A program made the position numbers and the translations under genes. DNA of 64,000 nt from the NCBI GenBank assembly GCA_013398615.1, contig VZSR01003803.1, positions 66,084,735-66,148,734 of the forward strand. The letters are read 5' to 3'. This DNA comes from Brachypodius melanocephalos (taxonomy: Eukaryota; Chordata; Aves; Passeriformes; Pycnonotidae). Below, one piece after another: positions 14,209 through 26,532 of the stretch; position 1 is the first letter of the stretch; every line of letters begins with the position of its first letter. Below the pieces are notes generated by a model, which made no database searches, was not told where the DNA came from, and worked only from the letters and a program-made list of their open reading frames with translations.

Positions 14209-14781
14209 TCCAACTACAAAGAAGCAACTAATCAGTGAGCAGCACGTGAAGCTCTCTTAGTAGAAATGGCCTTTCCAGAGAATACTGAGTGAAATCTTCC
14301 TCTTTTTGAGACAGACAGTTAAAAGAACCATTTTGATTGAGGTTCTTTCTTGTGTAGGCTTCCTTGTATTTACACCCACAACAAGTCTTGAAGAGCTCAC
14401 TTTTAAGCATACAAAATGAAAACTACATCTTGCATCATGTTCTTCATGACTGGGCACCCTCCAAAACCATGTAGCTATCTCCCAGCATCTTGATTTGTGC
14501 TGTACCTAGCCTGTAGTGTGGAGTAAGAGCAAGGAAAATGCAAGCCAGAGGAAGTACTACATGGGGCAATTCTCCACCTGGGCCTTTTTCTTCTGTCTTC
14601 TCAACAACTGCCAAACAAACATTTTGAAAGGATTTGGAGAAATGGAAAGGGGATTTATTCTCCTGTGAATTTTTTTAAAAAATAAAATTCCTAAACACCA
14701 CACAGCTATCACTCAAACTTCTACAGATGGATAATAACATATGTGATATTTTAGGAGCCATTCTTCAAAAAATCTCCCACC

Positions 14782-14804
14782 TTTTTTTTTTTCTTTTTTT
14801 TTTT
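14782..14804 (-). repeat. Interrupted poly(T) tract
   Basis: Two T runs of 11 or more bases are separated by a single C. It is a simple repeat; on the minus strand it would be an A-rich tail. No retroposon body was recognised next to it. Confidence 0.85.
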
Positions 14805-15439
14805 AAGTAGCTTTCTGAAGTGAAAATTGTGTTTTGCCAAACCCGTATTTTTACCTGAAAAGTTACTGATTTTATTGGTATTCTCCATGTATCTATCAAA
14901 TCTGAAAATACCCATTTGTTTTATTCACATCCTCCACATTTTTCTTTCATTCACCAGAATGAATTTGCATTTGCAGCAGAAGAACTGATATGTAAGTTTT
15001 CCTTTTTCCAATCTAATTCACAGGCAAAATAAAAAGCAAAGAAAAAATTTTCAGTCTTTATTGATCAATGACAGAAATTTTTGTGTGCACTCTCAGGTTA
15101 AATTTATGAACCACGGGAAAATGTGGGTTAGACTAAACTGTTTAGTAATCAATGGAATGTCCAGCTGTGCTGTGCAATGGCTACAGACCAAGAGCAGCCA
15201 TGATTTAAAGGAAATTTGCTAAGCCAAATCAATCAAGTTTTGTTCTCAGAAGCAGCAAGTTTCATCCAAAAACCAAGTATGAAGACTTCATACTCTTAGA
15301 TAACTGCCCAGCATGTGCTTTCATATTCAACTTGTGCCATTCTATAGTAATTGCAGAAAAAATGCAATCTTCTAGCAGTCACTGGAGGATATGCTAGGTT
15401 ATATAAGGACTGGTTGATTCAAAGATCTTTAAAAAACAG

Positions 15440-16100
15440 TGGAGAAGGTGCAGAATCGTAATTTTCATTAATCATCTAGAAGTAAGTCCAAAATTGTTGA
15501 TAAAATATGCAGGTATCATAAAGGTTAGAAGAGCAGCCAGAGCAATTTGTTTCACCTGTACACCATGCCCAGTCAAGCAAAATGTGTTTTCAAAACAGAA
15601 GCTTGACAACTGAGAAGAAAAAATTGAGATCAACCCTCCACAATGGGGAACATTGGGGCTCTATAAGACAGCTAATTGAGCAAAACACCTCATATTTAAA
15701 TGCTTAAAAGATTTTTGGGTGAAGAAACAGGGAAATAATACTGAGTGGCAAAGAGATGGTACTTTCTCTTCATATGGCACCTATAAGCTCACTGCTACAA
15801 CACAGGATCCTTTGGGGAGATCCAGCTTCAAAAAAGGAGGCTGAAAATCTGCTAAGAGCTTAGGGATAGATGGCTAAAGCAGGAAAATACAGCTGTTTGC
15901 TGGAGACTCAAAAACTTTATCTATTTATGTTTATTCAAGAGGTTAAGAAATTGCTTGATTACAGCCTACACACAATTACAGTGAGGAAGGGATTGAACAA
16001 AAATAGTGCCTAATGAGAAGTACTTGGAAGACAAAATGCAACAAATTCAAGCCTTGGACTCTAAAGTTCAGTGACAATAACAAACCAGTAGTTAATAGAT
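15440..16100 (+). mobile_element. Ancient, highly diverged CR1-type LINE relic with decayed reverse transcriptase
   Basis: From 15461 the + strand reads IFINHLEVSPKLLIKYAG. This aligns with the 'FINDLE...LLIKFADDT' segment of CR1-type reverse transcriptases, the part that carries the catalytic Asp-Asp. Here the FADD core has decayed to YAG followed by non-acidic residues, so the enzyme is dead. Farther along, 15920-16060 keeps the nucleotide pattern of the 3' part of turtle/reptile-like CR1: 'caagaggttaagaaattgct', then 'tgattacagcctaca', then a 'tggaagacaaaatgcaacaa' and 'attcaagcc' stretch. The intervening 300 bases are less alignable. The order matches a single old insertion rather than separate pieces. 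It is much older than the four CR1 tails elsewhere in the window. Boundaries are approximate. Confidence 0.7.
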
Positions 16101-19100
16101 GTGTACCAGATTTGCAATCTGTTAAAATTTGGAGGATGAAAGTGAATAAGGATCCAGGTTTCCTTGTCTAACCCCCTTTGGAGCATGGCATTGCAGAAAC
16201 ACAAGAGAATGAGCCCAGAATAGGGTTTCTGTTTGTCCACACCACCAAACCCTCAACTCACTCCCTGGCCCTCCTTTAGGCCACTGCAATCAGGTCTCCC
16301 TGACAGATACACACGTTTTGTGGCCAGTTCAGTCACACTCCTGTGCCCTGCAATATCCTCAGAAGATGTAATGATGCAAATCTCCCACAGCTGAGGAACT
16401 ACTACAAAGAACAAATAAATCCATCCATTTGAGCCTAGTTTCCCTTATCTCTGCTCATAATAACACCTCCCCACTATTTTATACCACTGTACCTTTCACA
16501 GTTTTATCTTACTGCACATAATATGCCAACTCTGGCTACCTCCTTACAACCATTCTATTAGCCATTCAGATGCAACAAATTCAAAACTGTTAAAAATGCT
16601 AAATGAAAATGCCACTGCAGCAAGAAAACCAATGCTATAATATACATATATAATACATAAAGTATATATGAATATATTATCATGGTACTATATGTTTTAA
16701 ATCTATTTTTATATTTCTATTTTTATTTGTATGATGTTATATATATAAAACATACATCTGTAATATAATGCGTTAGACAAAACCTGCCAAAACCTTTTTT
16801 CTATTGCTAGATATGTGGTCATCTTGTTTTCACAGGATATCAAGTGTGTATTTCCTTTCATGACTGAAAAAAATTATTAATGATCTTAGAATCAGCCAAA
16901 GCCTCTGCAAGTAAAAATATAGCTTCATATCATCACAAGGCTGGTAAAAGAACTTTTCTTTGAAAAATGTAAACACAAAGGAAATATATATAGATACCTG
17001 TAAATTGTCTAAAATTACAAGCAAGCAATTTTTACATTCTTACTTTTTCGTCCATTCCCAATGGTCATCCCATGAGCTTCCTGAATGCTGATCACCAGTC
17101 ACATGCCCTGACCGCTACACACTGCACTGTACCATCACTAATGTTTCATCCTGACCTCAGGTGGCCATTCATCCCAAAATCACTGACATGAAAGAGCATG
17201 AGAATTGAAACTCACCTCTTTCAAGGAGCACAGAGCCCTTCATCTTCCAGCTGACACACATTGTCCCATAACTGTTTCCTCCAAGAGATGATAGCTTATC
17301 TCCTGAGTCCACATATTTACAGACGAGATTGGTGGATTGTCACTATGATGGGGTAGGGGGTATCAAAATTTGTATTATTAATTCCTTAAGGCAACAGGCA
17401 GGACAATAATTCATAACATGCTAGGGATAGCAAAAGTCACAAAAAAATGCATTAGTTACCAGAGGTGGCTGACTGCCAAAAGCTGGTTGGAGTATTTTAT
17501 TCTGTTGTTATGGTAGATACGTAGCATGACAGAGAAATATCTTGAATGTCTCACCTCAGTGGTTTCTATTCAAAGAACTGTGGAGTGTTGTATAATGCAG
17601 AATTTCTGGACAAATAATGCACATTTCTGGCCAAATAATCAAAACATGTTTGCTAGTATCAACAAAGCCCAAATTCATAGGCACAGAGATGTAAAAAAAT
17701 CCCAAAAGAGAAGATATAATCCCAACATGAAAATAATGATTGATGCAGCTGGTATCTTTACATTTGTAACACCTACATATGCTTTACAGGAAGGTCTCTT
17801 CTGGGTGGGGAGCACTCCATCCAGCAGTGATGCTTGAGGTTTAGGATTAGTTCTGCAGCTCATGAAACAATTTAGGAAACTTGGTTCCCTATGATATTTG
17901 CATTCTTTGTTTCTTTCCTTCTCTTCTACTCATGCAGTTGGAATTTCTGCCCCTGTCTTCTCACTATGGCCCTGCTTAGGCAGTGCTGGATTGGCAGCCC
18001 ATGGGCACAGGCTGGCCAGATGGCTGAGCTCTGGCTGCTCTTCCTTTCTCAAATGTGTATCACCTGCTTACAGTGAACTATTTTCATAAAACTCTAAATT
18101 CACAGACTGTAATGGCTCTGAGGCTGTCACCCCTCTGACAGTTTGGACTTCAAGCAACCAAGGATTTAGTAAGGTATGAGGAAAAGAGTGGGATGGTGTT
18201 AGACAGACGCTGTGATCATGTAAGTTGCATTTCCTTCAGAAACTATTCAGTAATTTCATGAGAGTGCTATAAAAGGCACAGAAAATATTTCTCAGCCTCA
18301 CCAAGACACCTACAGAGCTCACTCTGTTCAAGTCACCAAAATGGAGACTGAGAGGTAACATGTTTACAGGCAAATAAATGCTCACCCAAGAGGAAAATAT
18401 TTTAATTTTTTTTAATGTAGTAGAATAGATGGCAAAAGAATCAACCATTTCATTGTATAAAGACAGATAAATCTGAAAAAAAAACAAATAGGTTAACAAT
18501 GAACTGATTAATTTCTGGCATGTAGTAGAGAAGTTTTGGATTCAGCATGTTCAGTGTGCTCAGATGAGGGACGATGACTTTAACACCAAACACGACTTGG
18601 TCAGAGACACAACACCAGGCTCAGTGTAAAGAATGTCTAAGTAATAAATGAGAGTCCAAATAACTAGAAATGCCATTTTGGATGATCTTGTGGACATTTT
18701 TTTACTTTAAAATTCATTGAGTAAAAAATTAAATGCCAAGCTAAAGTTGTCTGAAATCAAGATATATAATGAAAGTAGCAATATGCAATTATGAGTACAA
18801 GGATTAGTTGTACACTACATTACTGAATTACAATGGCATGCCTTCCTCCCTTCCTTCTTGCTGAAGTGTTACTTACGAGGGTTCATAAAGTGACTAATGT
18901 ATTAAAAGCTTAAAGTTTTGGCCACATTAGCCATAGAAAGGTTGGAGTGAACATTGCCACAATGTCCATATTAGAACATAACTTTTCTGTTTTAACAAAT
19001 CATGATGCTGCAGCTCACAACAGAAATAAAACTGCAGTGTTTATAAATCACTCCATAAAAGAGAGTGATTTTCTTTTTTTCATGATAGCAAGGCTAGGAA

Positions 19101-20939
19101 TATTTCAGTCCCAAATGACTAAAACAATTCTTTGTTTAAATAGGAAGGAAGCTTGGGAAAAAAAAATGAAGGAAAGCTGGATATGCTGTGCTTAGAGGGA
19201 GAGCCTTATAAGTCACTAATTACAATGTGTTATTTTGAATGAGGAGAGGAAAGGGAAAACAGTGACATAGCAAAGAGATGTTTTAACAATAACACTTTGG
19301 AAGTCTCATGAATAGGCTCCTGACCTTTACTGCAAAACACTGAGGCACAAGGCTCCTACAGAGGTCTGCATTCATTTCAAAAAAATAAATAGTATCAAGG
19401 CATTGTTTTAATGAGTCAGAGCAAACACACATATGAGGATTTGTGCTTTAGTGTTGCATTTCAGGCAAACATGAACTAACCCAAGAATAGAAAAAAGTGA
19501 AGCACAATGGAGGGAGTTTCATTCAGACCCCTCTGGTTCTTCTTACTTTAATTAACAGGTTTTCCTTGTTTTTCGAGTGGTGATGGAGAGAGTTTTAGTT
19601 AATACAGTTTCCTGAATGTGGCTTGTGTGCTGCAGATTTCTCACAATAAGTCTATCCTACCTTGCCATAGCGCACGGTGTCTGCCTAGTGTGTGCTACAC
19701 TAGATAAGGTGGGGAGCTGTGTCACAGCAGAGCTGAATGGCACTTGCAGAAATAATGAGCTACATTTCCACATGCATGTAAACAGCTCCGTCATCAGCAC
19801 ACTGTGGCCATTGACCCATCTAGACAAGTGTCAGTTAGATAGACAAGCTTCCCCTGCTGCTTTTCAGATGCAGGCAGTATTAAACTGTGCAGTCTCAGGG
19901 ACACTACAGAGATGCAAACCTTACAGCCCAGGCCAACATGTTAAAAAAAGTAGCTGTTCTACTTGTATGCAAGCAGCTTCCTTGAAGTGCTACCAGCTTC
20001 CAGGAATTACAGGGCCACACTGCTGTAAAAATAGGCCACGATGTGAAACAGGAATAATTTGCACTGAACTCACAGCTCATATTCTCACATCTGGTAGCCC
20101 ACAACTCACACTCTGCTATGAGCTGTACGGTCTCCAGCCTTTAGCAAAGACCTGACTTTTCAAGGTGAGAGAAGACAAAGCAAAAGGTGATATTTGTAAT
20201 GAACAATACAGTCATAGTCTACACATTCTGTGCCCTTTAAAATAAACAAGGGGCCATAGGAGAAGAGTTTGTGGAAAGCAGTGCATTTGTTTCAACCACA
20301 GCTCAGAGGCAAGAGCTGGAAAGCAGCAAAGCAAGAGCATCGCTGCTCATGGCACAGAAAGCTCATTGTGATGACAACACGAGTGACTCAAGGCACTGGA
20401 ATGGGATACAACACCTTTCACCTCCAGGTCACTGGTTTCCATCCATTTGCAGCTAGCTGGGGCTAGAAGTTATTACCATCAGAGGGACATCCAGTGAAAT
20501 GAGTCAGTTGTCTCCATGCAGCCTGGAAGGGCCAGCTGCCCAGACCCCACACACCAGCCCCACAGTTATTACCCTGTAATAACGCGTACTGTTCTCCCAG
20601 GCTCCAGCCATGGCTACCCAATAATCACCCAAATGGCCTGAAGCTCTGAGGGACACCAGGCACACACTGCTGCCTTCTGTTTCACACAATAACAGGCATG
20701 CTCACCCCACTGAGAAAAAGACAAAGACCTTCTCATGTCCCCTTTGTTCCTCACTTCTCTTTCCTTAGAAAGATCTGCAAGAAATGTTGTCTACACTTCT
20801 CTGTAGTTTTTCTAATTTTGCCAAGCCTAAGTATTGAAAAGTGATTGGCCATGCCACAAAAATCACAAGCATTAAAAAGCATATTCCATTTTCTATTGTT
20901 CAGTTCCCTTTTGATTTTTACATTTGGTTCATATTTTCA

Positions 20940-20940
<1 letters not shown>
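16101..20940. other. Non-coding AT-rich block, no gene recognised
   Basis: No supported gene. The longest open frame in the AT-rich part of the window lies here, at 19616-20155 on the + strand (179 codons). It is cysteine-rich but shows no cysteine spacing or domain I recognise, and no convincing signal peptide or splice context. The other frames (17526-17837 plus, 18236-18499 minus) are equally featureless. An AT-rich tract at 16636-16766 is listed separately. Confidence 0.55.
16636..16766. repeat. AT-rich low-complexity tract (TATA/ATTT words)
   Basis: Imperfect TATATA and TATTTTT words run through about 130 bases with almost no G or C. It is low-complexity sequence. Confidence 0.75.
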
Positions 20941-21026
<86 letters not shown>

Positions 21027-21075
21027 TTCTCTTTTCTCTCTCTCTCTTTCTCTCTTTCTTTTTCTTTCCTTCTCT
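20941..21075 (+). repeat. (TTTC)n microsatellite and flanking polypyrimidine tract
   Basis: Perfect TCTT tetramers run from 20941 to 21024 (21 units) and continue as an imperfect C/T tract to 21075. The result is about 135 bases of near-pure pyrimidine on the + strand. Such homopurine-homopyrimidine tracts can form triplex (H-DNA). Phe/Leu/Ser open frames in all three + frames here are artefacts of the repeat. Confidence 0.97.
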
Positions 21076-23572
21076 AAGGAATTTTGAGATACTCATACAG
21101 ACCCAGAAGCACAGACTTCAAGAAAAATTGTGATTATTTCTTCATAAAAAACAGGAGCTGACAACACTGTATGCTAGTGCTGATTTAACACGCTAATACT
21201 CACATTTCATGCAGTGCAAATGTCAGTAACTGGCTTCCAGTGGAGCTCAGAGGAGGTTAGTAAGATGAAGAATCAACTATAACATGCTTGGTTGAGGGCC
21301 AGAGAGACAAATATTGGGTCTTTGTCTACTGCAAGTCTCACAAAAAGGTCTGTAAAGAAATTAGGATTCTCTGGTACAAACTCAACACAGCTGTGGTCCC
21401 AGTTGCTTCTCATTTCTCCCTGCAGAGGCAGTTGGAGGCTGTCTTTGCATTCTCTTAAAAAGCACAAAGTGTCTTGGTCATGTCATGAAAAATATTTCAC
21501 AGGTTTCATTTTCAACTCTGAAGGTTAATTTTCTCCTTAGTGCCATTATCTGTACTACAAGAGGATTCATATACAAGTTCATGGCAAAGAACGCTGTCTT
21601 CAGAATAATAATTTTTGTCTTGCATTTTCACATATCCCATTCAATTTATTTGCCCACTACCTGCTTGCTCCATATCCCTGTGCTTCCTGTACTTCCAGGT
21701 TGCCCACTGCAGTTTCCCAGTGTTGCTGGCTATGGGCCAGGACCACAGCAACTGACTACATCAATCACTTCAGCAGTTTAATCACACCTTTCTTCTAGTT
21801 TCCCTCTTCTATCAAGGAAATTGCCTTCAAATCTCTCAGATGACACATTCAGGAATGAAAACCTAATCACTGCTCAGCCAAGCCGTGACAGGGCAGTGCT
21901 GAACTTCCTACTCAGCATTGCAGGGCACTGCTCTGCAGAAATACACCAGGGCAGCAAACTCACTCCTGCTACTCTGGTTGTGCAAGGTCCCATCTCAGAT
22001 GTCCTTTGAATTCAAGCCCTGAAAGTTGTTCACTGAAAGCTTTGTCTGGTATCAGAGGAAGCAAAAAAAAATAAAAATTACCTTCCTTTTGACTCCAGAG
22101 ACACATGCCAGGCAGGAACTATAAAAAAACTTTAGACATTGGGTGCTAGGAATGCATGTCATAGTCTAAAATCCCTACACACTGTTAAGCATTTAGATAA
22201 TTAATTAATTTCATTAATTTCATAATATGCAACACTTATCGGTGAAAAACAAAATGGAAAGAGTGATGTGATTTCTTTCTGCTACTCTGTAAGAGAAGCC
22301 AGTGCAGAAGAAAGATTCTTCCCAAAAATGTCTACAGATATGCTCAGATACCTGTTATCCCTCCAACACCTTCTGCACTCTTTTGGGTAAAGCAGAAGGA
22401 GAAAGACAGCATTCAATCCTTTTGAAACCGGACAGGAATGTAAGATTCAAAGTATCATAAAGAGAGGATAACATCAGGAAACCTGTAGCCACAACCAGCA
22501 AAGAACTAGTGTGTGTTATGGGCTTTAATCCAGGACTCCAAGGACTCTGGGTGTGTTGGCTGGTACTGATTTGAGGTGATAATGGGAAAAAAAATCTAAG
22601 GCATTATATGGATTTTTTAAATAAATCACACTCACAGAGCTGTCTACAATGAAATTTAAGTCTTGTGTGTCTTAGCCTCAGTCAGTAATAGGCCTTGTAT
22701 TTATCACAATACTACACATAAATTGTGCATTAATGGCTGTTTATGTGCTCTCTTGAGGCTTGAACAAGCACTTGAACCAAAATTGCTAGGATTTTGCAGT
22801 CCAATATCCTGCTTGAAATAATTATTTCAGGGTGACCAAACCTGAATACTTTTTTCCTGACTTTCCAATAAATGGAAATAACTAGATTTCCAGCTGACTT
22901 AGATAAAGCTCAAAACCTTAAGATTTAAGTTAATGACATTCTTCTGGGCTGTAGGACACTTCAGTTGAACTATTTCTGCACCTTGACTCATGAATTGGGG
23001 AAATCAAATCTCTCTCATTTGAACAAAAGAAGCAAACAAAATAGCAAGCTAAAATATAACCCCACTTTTGGACTTTAGATTCTCCCATTTAGTTTAAACA
23101 GAACTGCTGCGTCTTTTGAGACCCACTTATTGCTAATAGTAATATTGAGGGTTTGTTGTTGGTTAATTTTTTTTATTGTACCACAACTGCTTGAAGCTAA
23201 ATTATTGTTTCTAATAAAATAAAGTTTTAAATATAGCAGGTTATTTTCTCTACTCTGTTTGACATAAACTATAATCCAGGGGTTTTTTTTCTCCCTTTCT
23301 TGGGCACCATCTGTTTGTGACCATTAAAATCCATTTTCTATGCTGAAGGGATGGGAATTCAGAGGGATGTGTTCAGCCACTGTCCAAACAGCACCGTCAT
23401 TCCTAAGGGATCCATTACAGTTTGACACACCCAAGTATTTATGAGCTATAAACTGCCGGCCTAAAGTGGCGATTAATCACCCTATGCATGGGAGACACTG
23501 ACAATGACAGAGCATCTTGTAGCTGCAAAGTGAGAGGGGCTGGAAAGGATTTAAGTTTTGGGGGTTTCTATT
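21076..23572. other. Non-coding AT-rich block, no gene recognised
   Basis: Open frames up to 98 codons (21485-21781 plus) have no recognisable domain. A short element at about 23441-23520 carries unusual homeodomain-like words and is discussed as a finding. No transposon was recognised. Confidence 0.55.
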
Positions 23573-23677
23573 TTTGTTGTTTTGTTGTTGTTGTTGTTGT
23601 TCTTCTTCTTCTTCTTCTTCTTTGTTTTTTGGTTTGGTTTCGTTTGGGTTTTTTTTTTGTTTGGTTTGGATTTTTTG
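23573..23677 (+). repeat. (TTG)n / (TTC)n trinucleotide repeat with G/T-rich flank
   Basis: TTG triplets change directly into six or seven TTC triplets and then into a T/G-rich stretch of the 'tttggtttggttt' kind. It is a compound microsatellite. The open frames across it encode only Val/Leu/Phe/Trp runs and are artefacts. Confidence 0.93.
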
Positions 23678-23960
23678 AATGAGCAGAGTTATGTGGCATC
23701 AGGTTTTCCCCCTACGGCATCTCGTTTCCAAGCCATTTGCTCCGACAGTTCTCACAGCCAATGTTAAATTAACAGATGTCTTGGAACTGGACACCGAATG
23801 AGACAGCCACAAGGCCACCACTTCTCTGCAGCACTGTCTCTCTGGAGTCACCACCCACTCAGTGTCAAAGCAGATCGTCCAGCTGCTTGTCTTGGTGCAA
23901 TGCTCCTTTCAGGGCTGTTCGGGGGACTGGCTGTAGCTCTGACAGTGGCTTGACTGAACA
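23678..23960. other. Spacer between two microsatellites
   Basis: This is unique sequence of average GC content separating the TTG/TTC repeat from the CCCTT array. Open frames reading from here into the array on both strands have no recognisable protein features. Confidence 0.5.
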
Positions 23961-24079
23961 CCCCTTCCCTTCCCTTCCCTTCCCTTCCCTTCCCTTCCCT
24001 TCCCTTCCCTTCCCTTCCCTTCCCTTCCCTTCCCTTCCCTTCCCTTCCCTTCCCTTCCCTTCCCTTCCCTTCCCTTCCC
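23961..24079 (+). repeat. (CCCTT)n pentanucleotide array
   Basis: About 22 perfect TCCCT pentamers run without interruption from 23966 to 24075, with a partial unit at each edge. The minus strand is (AAGGG)n, which fits a G-quadruplex pattern of GGG runs spaced by two A residues. The near-perfect array suggests recent expansion. It pairs with the oppositely oriented GGGAA array at 60.3 kb. Confidence 0.98.
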
Positions 24080-26248
24080 GGCACAGTCAGAGCAAAACTG
24101 TCACATGAATGAGATTCCTGCAGACTTCGTTCCCTGTTATCTCTGAGGCAAATTGTAACCCCCCAGTACAAAACTGATGTTGTTATAAAACTGATCAGAA
24201 GCAACACTGTCTCTGAAGTAGTCAGAAAACATAGCAAATGGTGTTTTTCAGCTGAGATTTAATACAGAAGTCACATCATTTCAAGACTTTTGCTCCATAT
24301 GGCAGAGGAACACATCACATAGTTCTCACACCCACACGAGAACTGCATTGGGGAACAAAGAAAAGGAAATGCAAATGCTGGTAAAAAAATATAAGTGCAA
24401 GGACAGTGAGAAAATTAGCTCTGAAACACTTCTGAGGCTTTGTGAACTCAACAGACTACTGTAAAATTTAGGTTGAATTTATATCAAAATCCCAGAAAAT
24501 CACAACCACTGTAGAAACCATCTTTTATACTTTCTAGCCTAATATTGTAGTTCTGTGCATGCCCAGGAACTGTCTTGTCTAAGCCGTGCTTCCCAGCGCC
24601 TGCCACCTTTCAGAGATTTACAAACGAGGCTCCTGCTGCTCACGTTCCCAGGGGACACAAGCTCGCAGGCATGCTCAGTGAACACCAACACACATCCTCA
24701 CAGCCTTTTCTTAAGCAAGGCACCACAGACACAATTCTGTCCAGGAAACAGAAAATAAAATAATGGGAAAACCACAGACAAGCTGAAGCAGTAGATCTTA
24801 ATTGTGATAGATTTAATAACCATTGTGCATTCAGTGAGGCATCAAATGACGGATGTGCACAGATACTTGGGAGTGAAACTGCACTCCCCATTCCTTGCTA
24901 AGTGTTCTGACCAGTGGATTGCAGGGCCTGAACTATTAAGCTTGTTCCCATGCATTCCTCATCTCCAAATCTTCAGCTGTTTTTTTCACAGTAGGACAGC
25001 CTCAGCAATGTCCCAAAGCCTGAGCATTCCTCATCAGCCCCAGCTCTCCCACTTTCCAGGTCAGTTCTCTCAGGCAAGTGGAGAAATGTTATATAAAAAC
25101 ACTATTACCAGTGATTGCTTTGAAAATAAATGCATAATTTTATCACCTGCATCTAGTGGGATGACTTTAAGCCTCTTCTGAGTCCTGTTTAGTCTGAGCA
25201 TCCTGCAGGATGTGAGCTGGCAAAGGGTACCTGTGCTTCATAGTTTCTACCAGCTAAAATTCAGGTACCTTCCCACCTACTGTGCAGTTCTCATTACTAT
25301 CTCCACCCACCTCCCCTGTTACCTATACTTGCAATTTAGGTATCCAATTCATATTGAAAAATCCCAAATCCAGAGATCTAAGAGGTCACTGTTCTTCAGT
25401 CCTGTACCAGAACTGAGCCCGTAGAAACTTAAGGCTGTACACCTTAAGTTGAACACAAATAATAATATAATCTTTATAAGACCATGAGATGCCATTGAAA
25501 TGAGAGTATCCTAAATGCCAGGAAAAAGGAGTCAAAAAAAGAACACAATGCTTCTTCAGCAGACTACAGGGAAAAATGTTTGTTGGCCTGCCACAGCAAA
25601 TTTATATCTCTCAGTACCATGCAGACACACTCAAAAGAGACATGGTTCAGAAAGCAGCTTACACATTTTCCTCAAATTCTAGTACATAGAATTGTCGAAA
25701 ATTTTTTAGACATTTTCTCCCTATTCTTGGGTTATACCTCGTGGACAAATAACTGTAGATTTGTACAGTAGCTAAATAGCTTCTTCACCTGTGTTATACG
25801 AGATGAAAAAGCTGCATGCTAGTGAGCCTTAGCAAAGAGGGGGAGTTCATTCCTTGGTTCCTCCCAAATGCTGTGAGCACTCTGTTTTCTCTGCTGCATC
25901 AAGCAAATTAAGACCAAGTTACACAGTTCACATCTGTCTCTAAAATTTCTCCACTTCAGATATTCAGAGGTTTGGGGGATTAACCCAGCTACTAATGAGG
26001 CTGTTGATCTTAGGTAATCAGAAAAATACTGCAGTGCTTGGTAATATTAACAAATGCTATTCAAGGGCAGAGTGTAAACATATTGATAGAAGAGTCAGAA
26101 GTTAAAAAAACCTACTCTGCCACCTTGTAAAACCGGCAAACTATTTGCTTTTGGGAGCTCTGGCCAAAGATGTAAACAAAAGTCTGAAGGAATTCGCATT
26201 AAAAATTGTTCCTTTCCTTGCCATGCTTAGCACTGTGACACGATGGAA
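24080..26248. other. Non-coding block upstream of the CpG island
   Basis: No gene recognised. The longest frame, 24804-25181 plus (125 codons), has no domain or family resemblance. GC content rises only at the right edge, where the CpG island begins. Confidence 0.55.
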
Positions 26249-26522
26249 ATCTCGGCAAAAGCAGGCGGCTTGCGAAGCTTGCGGCTTGCTGGTTTTTGGC
26301 AGGCTGACAACGCCCACGCCGAGAGGCCGTAGGACGGCAGGCAGCGATGGCTGCCGAGCGCTGCTCGCCGTGCGCTGCTGAGGAGCCGCTCCCAGAACGG
26401 GCTGCAAGGATGCGCTGGATGCAGCCGCTGGAGCCGAGAGCTGCCCGAACGGGCACACGCCACCGCAGAGGCAAGAGCCGGGACTCCTCGGGGGCTGTCT
26501 GCTGGATTCTCTGTGCTACCGA

Positions 26523-26532
26523 TATATAAAAG
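26523..26532 (+). promoter_or_regulatory. Candidate TATA box
   Basis: TATATAAAAG fits the TATA consensus and sits in a small AT-rich dip within the CpG island. Transcription would be expected to start about 25-32 bases downstream, around 26550-26555, reading rightward. No strong initiator sequence is obvious there. TATA-like words also occur by chance, so this is suggestive only. Confidence 0.45.

Larger units (their letters stand above)
7752..15439. other. Non-coding AT-rich block, no gene recognised
   Basis: No open frame here gives a recognisable protein. The longest are 10466-10864 minus (132 codons), 9610-9972 minus (120 codons) and 13579-13866 plus (95 codons), none with domain features. 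A somewhat GC-richer patch at about 11850-12200 is open on both strands but was not recognised as a gene or repeat. The block contains the palindrome at 8009-8026 and short AT and T tracts listed separately. Confidence 0.55.

Noticed and set aside
19616..20155. 179-codon + strand open frame, cysteine-rich
   Set aside because: It is the longest frame in AT-rich sequence, but cysteine spacing matches no family I know, and there is no promoter or splice context. A frame of this length is plausible by chance in 64 kb.
20841..21133. Three overlapping + strand frames rich in Phe, Leu and Ser
   Set aside because: They are translations of the TTTC microsatellite in its three phases.
23776..24237. 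Open frames on both strands encoding Pro-Phe-Ser-Leu or Gly-Arg-Glu-Lys repeats
   Set aside because: They are created by the CCCTT array, whose five-base period keeps all frames open. The same applies to the frames at 60247-60578.
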